Assembly: GCA_964491375.1 (NCBI GenBank)
Contig: CAZBGL010000127.1
Span: 1 to 6,253 of the forward strand
Source: CAZBGL01 sp964491375
Lineage (GTDB): Bacteria; Desulfobacterota; Deferrisomatia; Deferrisomatales; Deferrisomataceae
Direction: 5' to 3'
DNA length: 6,253 bases
Made by a program: the position numbers and the translations under genes. Shown in pieces: positions 1 to 4,605 of this stretch. Numbering within the stretch: position 1 is the stretch's first letter; the number at the start of each line of letters is the position of its first letter. The notes beneath the pieces are model-generated. The model was not told the DNA's origin, did no database searches, and saw nothing but the letters and a program-made list of their open reading frames with translations.

Positions 1-108
1 GGACGCCTCCTCCTGCGCCGGGGCCGCCGGCCGGTCCTCCCCCCCTCCTTTGGAGCACCCCCCGGCGACCAGGGCGAGCGAGGCCCAAAGGACTGCGATC
101 CGTTTCAC
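1..108 (-). CDS. Putative lipoprotein, N-terminal fragment (cut by window edge)
   Basis: Only the first 36 residues are visible; the gene continues past the left edge. It starts with GTG at 108-106, preceded by a GGGAG Shine-Dalgarno-like stretch six bases upstream (115-119). The peptide has a basic start (Val/Met-Lys-Arg), a hydrophobic core (about residues 4-15) and the lipobox-like Leu-Val-Ala-Gly-Gly-Cys, so Cys18 is the likely lipidation site. A Gly-, Pro-, Ala- and Glu-rich linker follows, typical after a lipoprotein cysteine. This predicts export and membrane anchoring; the mature domain is not in view, so no function can be given. The gene lies 90 bases after the YdcZ-like gene. In that gap a weak promoter-like pair (TTTACT at 179-184, TAAGGA at 156-161, 17-base spacing) suggests it could have its own promoter, but the match is poor. 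Confidence 0.72.
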   Translation of the reverse strand, partial: MKRIAVLWASLALVAGGCSKGGGEDRPAAPAQEEAS

Positions 109-198
109 GACCTTCTCCCGGGTTTGTCCCTGGACTCTGGAGAACACAGGCCGATTCCTTACCATTCCGCCCCGATCAAGTAAAGCCGAAGCCCGGCC

Positions 199-651
199 TC
201 ATCGCCGAAGCACCAGCACCGCACCGGCCACGAGCAGCGCCGCACCGGCGAGCCGGCCCGGCGTGATGTCGGCCTGGGGGAAGCCGAACGCCCCGACCCG
301 GTCCAGCAGGAGCCCGGCAGCCAACTGGGAGGCGATCACCGCGGCCATCCCGCCGGCCGTGCCCAAGCGGGGGAACGCCACGATGGTGGTGGCCACGTAC
401 ACGGCACCGATCAATCCGCCCGTGAGTTCCCACCACGGCGCCCTGGCCGCGGCCCCAAGCCCTGCGGCCCGTCCCGTGGCGACCACGATCAGGGCGAGGG
501 CCAGCGTGCCCACGGCGAACGAGATCAGCGCGCTCGGCAGGAACCCGCCCACGCGCTCCGCGAGGCGGGCGTTCACCGAGGGCTGGAGGGCCGAAAGGGC
601 CCCCACCAGCACGAGCCATCCGATGAGCGCGAGCCGGCCCGCCGGAGTCAT
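199..651 (-). CDS. YdcZ/DUF606-type small DMT-family membrane protein
   Basis: A 150-residue, very hydrophobic protein with about five predicted transmembrane helices (roughly residues 5-23, 37-59, 74-95, 98-118, 131-147). Features matching the YdcZ (DUF606) branch of the drug/metabolite transporter superfamily are a Gln-Pro-Ser-Val-Asn-Ala-Arg-Leu segment after helix 1 (23-30), a Pro-x-x-x-x-Ser-Phe-x-x-Gly segment in helix 2 (39-48), Pro-Trp-Trp then Gly-Gly at helix 3 (72-79), and Gln-x-x-x-Gly-x-x-x-Asp in helix 4 (109-117). These proteins are about half the size of full 10-helix DMT transporters and probably act as dimers; the substrate is unknown. I chose ATG 651 because a GGGA element lies six bases upstream. 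An ATG at 675 (eight residues longer, overlapping ridA) has no well-spaced ribosome site. It closely follows ridA, so co-transcription is likely. A weak GCCG/CGGC hairpin followed by TTT lies just past the TGA stop (182-200). Confidence 0.82.
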   Translation of the reverse strand: MTPAGRLALIGWLVLVGALSALQPSVNARLAERVGGFLPSALISFAVGTLALALIVVATGRAAGLGAAARAPWWELTGGLIGAVYVATTIVAFPRLGTAGGMAAVIASQLAAGLLLDRVGAFGFPQADITPGRLAGAALLVAGAVLVLRR

Positions 652-664
652 GGCCGTTCCCGCC

Positions 665-1084
665 CTACCGGACATCGTCCGTGGGACCGGAGGGCCCGGC
701 GCGGTCTCCCCGAAGGGCCACGGCCTCGATCTCGATCCGGGCCCCCTTGGGGAGCGCCGCCACCTGCACCGCGGCCCGGGCCGGCGGATCCTCGCCGAAG
801 TACTCCGCGTACACCGCGTTCATCTCCTGGAAGTCGGCGAGATCCGCCAGGAACACCGTGGTCTTCACCACCCGGCCGAGCCCGCTGCCGGCCGCCTCCA
901 GCACGGCCCTCAGGTTCTCGAGCACCCGGCGTGTCTGGACGGCGATGTCCCCCTCCACCAGGACCCCGGTCGCCGGATCCAGCGGGATCTGCCCCGAACA
1001 GAACACGAAGTCCCCGGCGACCACGGCCTGGCTGTACGGCCCGATGGCGGACGGCGCGTTCGGGGTGGAGACGGTCCGTTTCAT
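665..1084 (-). CDS. ridA: RidA family reactive intermediate (enamine/imine) deaminase
   Basis: A 139-residue protein of the RidA (YjgF/YER057c/UK114) family. Family members are cytosolic trimers that hydrolyse reactive enamine/imine intermediates released by PLP enzymes such as threonine dehydratase, protecting other PLP enzymes from damage. The sequence keeps the family signature: Ile-Gly-Pro-Tyr-Ser-Gln-Ala at 14-20 (Tyr17), Ser-Gly-Gln-Ile at 30-33, Pro-Ala-Arg at 101-103 (Arg103 corresponds to the substrate-carboxylate Arg105 of E. coli RidA) and Ile-Glu-Ile-Glu-Ala at 117-121 (Glu120). These residues point to an active deaminase of the RidA subgroup. The protein is about eleven residues longer than E. 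coli RidA because of a Gly/Pro/Asp tail. It starts 21 bases after the rel stop with a strong ribosome site, so it is probably in the same operon as rpoZ-rel. The same neighbour pair is, from memory, common in delta-type proteobacteria. Confidence 0.93.
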   Translation of the reverse strand: MKRTVSTPNAPSAIGPYSQAVVAGDFVFCSGQIPLDPATGVLVEGDIAVQTRRVLENLRAVLEAAGSGLGRVVKTTVFLADLADFQEMNAVYAEYFGEDPPARAAVQVAALPKGARIEIEAVALRGDRAGPSGPTDDVR

Positions 1085-1092
1085 GGCCTCAT

Positions 1093-1097
1093 CCTCC
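1093..1097 (-). promoter_or_regulatory. Ribosome binding site of ridA
   Basis: GGAGG on the minus strand, eight bases before the ridA ATG at 1084. It lies wholly inside the 21-base rel-ridA gap and confirms the chosen start. Confidence 0.7.
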
Positions 1098-1105
1098 CGG
1101 GGTCT

Positions 1106-3238
1106 TCAGGTTTTCACGCGGCTCACGGACTGGACGCCCTTGATCGCCAAGATGGCACCCAGCACTTTCTCGAGGCGGTCCAGGTTCTCCACCAGGATCT
1201 CGAACCGACATACGGCGCGGCCGGCCGCCCAGGTGGTGGCGCTCGCCCGGGCCACGCTCACGTCGTGCTGGGCGAGCACGTTGGTGATGTCGGCGAGCAT
1301 GCCCTTGCGGTCGTCGCACTCCACCCGGATCTTCACGGGATGGACCGCTCCCGTGGCGCTCCCCCACTCCACCTCGATGCGGCGCTCCGGGTCCAGGCGC
1401 TTCACGTTGGGGCAGTCCGCGGTGTGCACGGTCAGCCCGTGCCCCCGGGTTACGAACCCCACCACCGGGTCCCCGGGAAGGGGGTGGCAGCACCGGGCGT
1501 ACCGCACGAGTGCGCTGCCCACCCCCTGGATCACCACCCCGGCGGGCGACCTGGGGGGCTTGCGGGGACGCTTGGGAGCGGGGCTCTCCCGCTCTTCCAG
1601 CTCCGGATACATCTTGGCCAGCACCTGGCGGGCCGACACCTTTCCGTACCCCACGGCCTCCAGGAGCTCCTCGGCCTTGTTCATCCCGAACTTGCGGGCC
1701 ACCTCGTCGATCTCGCCCGCCTTGAGCGCCTTGGAAAAGCTTCGGTCGGCCTTCCGGAACTCCCGCTCGCAGATCTCCCGCCCCAGCTCCACCGAGCGCG
1801 CCCGCTGTTGCGCCTTGATCCACTGGCGGATCTTGGTGCGGGCCTTGCTGGTCCGTACGAACTCCAGCCAGTCGGCGCTGGGGGTGTGGTGTTTGGAGGT
1901 GATGATCTCCACCCGGTCGCCGTTCCGGAGCTGGTAGTTCAGGGGAACCATCCGGTCGTTCACCCGTGCGCCCACGCACCGATCCCCTACCTGGGAATGG
2001 ACCGCGTAGGCAAAGTCCACCGGGGTGGACCCCCGGGGGAGCTCCATCAGGTCGCCCGCCGGGGTGAACACGAACACCACGTCCGGGAACCAGTCGCCCC
2101 GTACGCTCTCCAGCAACTGCTGCGCGTCCCGGATCTCCTTGTGGGCCTCCACCAGGCGCCGGAGCCACTGGAACACCCGGTCCATGGGATCGGCCTCGGC
2201 GCGCTTTTCCTTGTAGCGCCAGTGGGCCGCGATTCCCTCTTCGGCGATGCGGTGCATCTCTTCGGTGCGGATCTGGACCTCCATGGGCTGGCCCTGGGGG
2301 CCGATGACCGTGGTGTGGAGCGACTGGTAGAGGTTGGGCTTGGGCAGGGCGATGTAGTCCTTGAACCGCCCGGGAATGGGCTTCCACCGGGCGTGCACGG
2401 CCCCCAGGGCCGCGTAGCAGTCCCGCACCTCCTGCACGATGATCCGGAACGCCACCAGGTCGTAGACCTTGTCCAGATCGATCCCCTGATCGAGCATCTT
2501 CCGGTACACCGAAAACAGGTGCTTGGGCCGGCCGGTGACCCGGCCCGAAAGCCCGTTTTCCGCCAGGAGCCGTTCGAGCTCGCCCTTGACGAGTTCGATG
2601 TAGCTCTCCCGTTCGGCCAGCCGGGCCCGGACCCGGGCCTCCAGGTCCGCGTACGCCTGGGGCTGGGTGAAGCGCAGGCCCAGATCCTCGAGCTCGCTCT
2701 TCACCCGGTGGATACCCAGGCGGTTGGCCAAGGGGGCGTAGACATCCAGGGTTTCCTGGGCGTACCGGAGGCGTTCGGCGTGGGGCCGCAGGTCCAGGGT
2801 CCGCATGTTGTGGTGGCGGTCGGCCAGCTTGACCAACACCACCCGCACGTCGCGGGCCATGGCCAGGATCAGGCGGCGGAACCGCTCAGCCTGCTCCCGC
2901 TTGTGAGAGGAATACGAGACGCGGGCGATCCGGGCCAGCCCGTCCACCACCCCCGCGACCTCGTCGCCGAAGTGCTCGCGCACCTCGGCCAGATCGGCCG
3001 CACCCCGTTCCACGATGTCGTGCAGGATGCCGCACGCCACCGTGACCTCGTCCAGGTGGAGTTCGGCCAGGATGTGGGCCACGGACAGGGCGTGAACCAG
3101 ATAGGGACCGGGGTCCTCCGGGCGGGAGACCCCGCCGTGAACCTTGGCCGCGAACACGTAGGCCTTTTGGATGAGGTCGGCACGGCTCTCCGGGTGGTTC
3201 GCCTGGACCGCGTCCAGCAGGTCCGACAGCCGCAGCAT
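1106..3238 (-). CDS. rel: RelA/SpoT homologue, (p)ppGpp synthetase with atypical HD hydrolase domain
   Basis: A 710-residue full-length RelA/SpoT homologue. The synthetase transfers pyrophosphate from ATP to GDP/GTP, making the stringent-response alarmone (p)ppGpp; the HD domain of bifunctional members degrades it. Domain order: HD hydrolase (about 20-180), synthetase (about 210-345), TGS (about 385-448), helical region (450-550), conserved-Cys/zinc-finger-like domain (Cys583-Cys584-His585, Cys609) and C-terminal ACT (about 632-710). The synthetase has Gly-Arg-Pro-Lys-His (236-240) and the RFKD motif (291-294), which is the RxKD type of bifunctional Rel/SpoT rather than the ExDD type of RelA. 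In the HD domain the metal ligands match Rel of Streptococcus equisimilis at a constant offset of four: His49, His73, Asp74, Asp140, plus Asn144. Glu77 is kept, but its catalytic partner Asp is Arg78. Synthetase activity is well supported; hydrolase activity is doubtful. The ATG lies 21 bases after rpoZ and is the only in-frame start after the rpoZ stop. Its ribosome site is weak, suggesting translational coupling. Confidence 0.95.
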   Translation of the reverse strand: MLRLSDLLDAVQANHPESRADLIQKAYVFAAKVHGGVSRPEDPGPYLVHALSVAHILAELHLDEVTVACGILHDIVERGAADLAEVREHFGDEVAGVVDGLARIARVSYSSHKREQAERFRRLILAMARDVRVVLVKLADRHHNMRTLDLRPHAERLRYAQETLDVYAPLANRLGIHRVKSELEDLGLRFTQPQAYADLEARVRARLAERESYIELVKGELERLLAENGLSGRVTGRPKHLFSVYRKMLDQGIDLDKVYDLVAFRIIVQEVRDCYAALGAVHARWKPIPGRFKDYIALPKPNLYQSLHTTVIGPQGQPMEVQIRTEEMHRIAEEGIAAHWRYKEKRAEADPMDRVFQWLRRLVEAHKEIRDAQQLLESVRGDWFPDVVFVFTPAGDLMELPRGSTPVDFAYAVHSQVGDRCVGARVNDRMVPLNYQLRNGDRVEIITSKHHTPSADWLEFVRTSKARTKIRQWIKAQQRARSVELGREICEREFRKADRSFSKALKAGEIDEVARKFGMNKAEELLEAVGYGKVSARQVLAKMYPELEERESPAPKRPRKPPRSPAGVVIQGVGSALVRYARCCHPLPGDPVVGFVTRGHGLTVHTADCPNVKRLDPERRIEVEWGSATGAVHPVKIRVECDDRKGMLADITNVLAQHDVSVARASATTWAAGRAVCRFEILVENLDRLEKVLGAILAIKGVQSVSRVKT

Positions 3239-3259
3239 CCCGCGTCCGCCGCACCCCCG

Positions 3260-3469
3260 CTAGGGGGACCGCCGCGGGACCTGCTGGTGGCGCACCGTGA
3301 CCTTGCCCTCGGCAATCTCCCGCAGCACCGTGACCACGATCTTGTTCTTGGTTTCCACCAGGGGAGGAGCCCCCTCCAGGAGCTGCTTCACCCTCTGGGC
3401 AGCCGCCATGGAGAGCTCAAACCGGTTGGGTACCCGTTCCAGACAGTCCTCTACGGTGACACGTGCCAT
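3260..3469 (-). CDS. rpoZ: DNA-directed RNA polymerase subunit omega
   Basis: A 69-residue omega subunit, which binds the beta-prime C-terminus and helps RNA polymerase assembly. The start Met-Ala-Arg-Val-Thr-Val-Glu-Asp-Cys, the Asn-Arg-Phe-Glu-Leu segment (15-19), the Ala-Ala-x-Arg-x-x-Gln-Leu helix (23-30) and the Glu-Thr-Lys-Asn-Lys segment (39-43) followed by Leu-Arg-Glu-Ile-Ala (49-53) are the usual omega landmarks. It is shorter than E. coli omega (91 aa), as in many delta-type bacteria, and ends in a short basic tail. The N-terminal Met-Ala-Arg is the part that in E. coli contributes to (p)ppGpp site 1 at the beta-prime/omega interface, so this polymerase may keep that site (inference). 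It is followed 21 bases later by rel in the same reading frame. It has a strong ribosome site and is separated from gmk by an unusual non-coding block. Confidence 0.95.
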   Translation of the reverse strand: MARVTVEDCLERVPNRFELSMAAAQRVKQLLEGAPPLVETKNKIVVTVLREIAEGKVTVRHQQVPRRSP

Positions 3470-3478
3470 GTGGGTGTT

Positions 3479-3484
3479 CTCCTT
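3479..3484 (-). promoter_or_regulatory. Ribosome binding site of rpoZ
   Basis: AAGGAG on the minus strand, nine bases before the rpoZ ATG at 3469. It is among the strongest Shine-Dalgarno matches in the window and fits fresh initiation at rpoZ rather than coupling to gmk. Confidence 0.75.
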
Positions 3485-3490
3485 CGTGTT

Positions 3491-3518
3491 GGCTAACGAC
3501 TAACGGCTGACAGCTAAC
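3491..3518 (-). repeat. Heptanucleotide tandem repeat, four copies, consensus GTTAGCC
   Basis: On the minus strand the four consecutive units are GTTAGCT (3518-3512), GTCAGCC (3511-3505), GTTAGTC (3504-3498) and GTTAGCC (3497-3491). Each differs from GTTAGCC at no more than one position, and there are no spacers. The next two upstream heptamers (3519-3532) match only four of seven positions and may be decayed copies. The array ends six bases before the rpoZ ribosome site. It is markedly less GC-rich than its surroundings. It resembles the short tandem heptanucleotide repeats known between genes in some bacteria (for example cyanobacterial STRR); no function can be read from the sequence. Confidence 0.8.
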
Positions 3519-3826
3519 GGCCTGCTTCCAACGGACTTGCCGCTCGGAAACGGTCGGGTACCGGCGGCCGCCCGCACACTCCCACGCCGCCGGGGGCCTG
3601 GGGTCGCGCAGGGGCCGGGAGGCCAAACTGCGGAGCCGCACGAGCCCACCCAACGCGCGCGCGAGCGGCACACCCGCTTCCGAGCAGCGCCTCCGAGGGC
3701 ATGGCCTCGACGAAACACGGGCCCGCCGCGCACCACCGGCGTCCAAGGCCGGGAGGACCCCCTGGCTCGGGCGGGCGCGAACACGCTGTACGCAACCTCG
3801 TCGCGGCAACCCGCCGCCCGGCCCCT

Positions 3827-3846
3827 CCGGCGAACACCACCGCCGG
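3827..3846. repeat. Inverted repeat (6-bp stem, 8-base loop)
   Basis: CCGGCG and CGCCGG flank an eight-base loop (plus strand). It is one of three clustered hairpins downstream of gmk. The stem is short and all G/C; in this GC-rich context it could occur by chance. Confidence 0.4.
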
Positions 3847-3863
3847 GGCCCGGGGCCTCCTCC

Positions 3864-3882
3864 ACCCAGGCAAAGCCTGGGT
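3864..3882 (-). terminator. Perfect 8-bp hairpin with 3-base loop, possible terminator
   Basis: On the minus strand ACCCAGGC, TTT, GCCTGGGT form a perfect eight-base-pair stem with a three-base loop, 56 to 74 bases beyond the gmk stop. It is the best inverted repeat I found in the window. No T-tract follows, so a classic intrinsic terminator is not supported. It may act as a transcript-end stabiliser, a pause site, or be part of a dispersed palindromic repeat. Confidence 0.4.
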
Positions 3883-3919
3883 CCTGCACACGGGCCGCCT
3901 CCCAGCCCAGGGAGCGGGC

Positions 3920-3935
3920 GCCCGGCACTCCGGGC
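3920..3935 (-). terminator. GC-rich hairpin directly after gmk stop
   Basis: GCCCGG, AGTG, CCGGGC on the minus strand give a six-base-pair all-G/C stem with a four-base loop, starting two bases beyond the gmk TGA. There is no run of T after it (the next bases are G/C-rich). It could help end or protect the guaB-guaA-gmk message. Confidence 0.4.
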
Positions 3936-3937
3936 CC

Positions 3938-4600
3938 TCAGCCCCATCCCCCTGTCTCCCTACCACCAGGCGAGGGGGCACCCGAACGAGCTCCCGATCC
4001 CTCCAGCAGCTCGGCCAGCAGCCTCCTCCGGCGGCCCGTGCGGCAGCGCTCGGCCCGCACAATGGCCTCCAGCTCCGACGCGCACCGCTCCCGATCGTCG
4101 TTCACCACAAGGTAGTGGTACCGGCCGGCCTGTGCAAGCTCGTTCCGGGCGTTCCGGAGCCGGCGCTCGATCGCCTCGGGCGGATCCTGCCCCCGTCCCT
4201 CCAGGCGCCTCCTGAGCTCCTCCCAGGACGGCGGGAGCACGAACACCAGCACCGCGCTCGGAACGGTTCGGGCGATCTGGAGCGCGCCCTGGACGTCGAT
4301 GTCCAGGATCACGTCCCGGCCCTGCTCTGTCTCGGCACGCAGCGAGGCCAGGCTGGTGCCGTAAAGGTGGCCGTGCACCTCGGCCCACTCGGCGAACTCC
4401 CCCCGGTGCACCATGGCCCGGAACGTTCCCGGGTCCACGAAGTGGTAGTCCACGCCGTCCCGCTCGCCGGGTCGCGGGGGGCGGGTCGTATGGGATACGC
4501 TGAACGCCAGTTCCGGCATGCGTTCCCGCAACAACCGGATCAGGGTGGACTTGCCAGCGCCCGAGGGCGCCGATATCACCAGCACCAGCCCGGGGTCCAC
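3938..4600 (-). CDS. gmk: Guanylate kinase
   Basis: A 220-residue guanylate kinase, which phosphorylates GMP (and dGMP) with ATP to give GDP, the step after GuaA and the source of substrate for Rel. Seen: Walker A Ala-Pro-Ser-Gly-Ala-Gly-Lys-Ser (11-18), the GMP-binding Ser-x-Thr-Thr-Arg-x-x-Arg-x-Gly-Glu segment, the Gly-x-x-Tyr-Gly-Thr segment, Asp-Ile-Asp-Val-Gln-Gly-Ala (Walker B region), and a lid with Arg-Arg-Leu-x-x-Arg-Gly. The last 20 or so residues form a Gly/Ser/Pro/Arg tail beyond the usual end (E. coli 207 aa). There is no ATG at the expected N-terminus. I chose GTG at 4600 because GGGAG lies eight bases upstream and the protein then begins a few residues before the core strand. 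A GTG at 4609 would overlap the guaA stop by four bases (GTGA) and is the alternative. It is tightly linked to guaA, so translation is probably coupled. Confidence 0.94.
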   Translation of the reverse strand: MDPGLVLVISAPSGAGKSTLIRLLRERMPELAFSVSHTTRPPRPGERDGVDYHFVDPGTFRAMVHRGEFAEWAEVHGHLYGTSLASLRAETEQGRDVILDIDVQGALQIARTVPSAVLVFVLPPSWEELRRRLEGRGQDPPEAIERRLRNARNELAQAGRYHYLVVNDDRERCASELEAIVRAERCRTGRRRRLLAELLEGSGARSGAPSPGGRETGGWG

Positions 4601-4605
4601 GGGGG

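Larger units (their letters stand above)
3470..3937. other. 468-base non-coding block between gmk and rpoZ
   Basis: No convincing gene is seen here on either strand. Several frames are open because GC is very high and stops are rare, but their translations are low-complexity Arg/Gly/Pro/Ala-rich and match no family I recognise. None has a good ribosome site with a family-like start. The block contains three GC-rich hairpins toward the gmk side (3827-3846, 3864-3882, 3920-3935), a NotI-type palindrome GGCGGCCGCC (3563-3572), a short TGCGG/CCGCA hairpin near 3629-3640, and the heptamer array next to rpoZ. It probably holds the end of the guaB-guaA-gmk transcript and a promoter for rpoZ-rel-ridA, but I see no clear -35/-10 pair. 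It could also be a copy of a dispersed intergenic repeat. Confidence 0.6.

Noticed and set aside
156..184. Promoter-like pair TTTACT/TAAGGA with 17-base spacing before the lipoprotein
   Set aside because: The -10 match is poor and one such match in 90 bases can occur by chance; mentioned only in the lipoprotein entry.
1089..2387. 432-codon minus-strand frame inside rel
   Set aside because: Same-strand out-of-frame shadow of rel, which is clearly conserved in its own frame.
50..3496. 1148-codon open frame on the plus strand across the ridA-rel-rpoZ region
   Set aside because: It is the antisense shadow of well-recognised minus-strand genes in GC-rich DNA where stops are rare. Its translation is low-complexity (His, Pro, Gly, Leu-rich) with no family match.
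3500..3928. Minus-strand open frames (142, 176 and 182 codons) across the gmk-rpoZ gap
   Set aside because: Three overlapping frames are open together, as expected from GC content alone. None has a good ribosome site or a recognisable domain, and two run into neighbouring genes. A dispersed-repeat origin seems more likely than a gene.
3470..3937. CRISPR array, tRNA, rRNA or riboswitch in the long gap
   Set aside because: No repeat-spacer periodicity, no cloverleaf with conserved T-arm sequence, no rRNA-like stretch and no purine or guanidine riboswitch core could be seen.
3537..4115. Plus-strand open frame of 192 codons starting in the gmk-rpoZ gap
   Set aside because: It runs antisense into gmk, has Arg/Pro/Ser-rich low complexity and no family signature.
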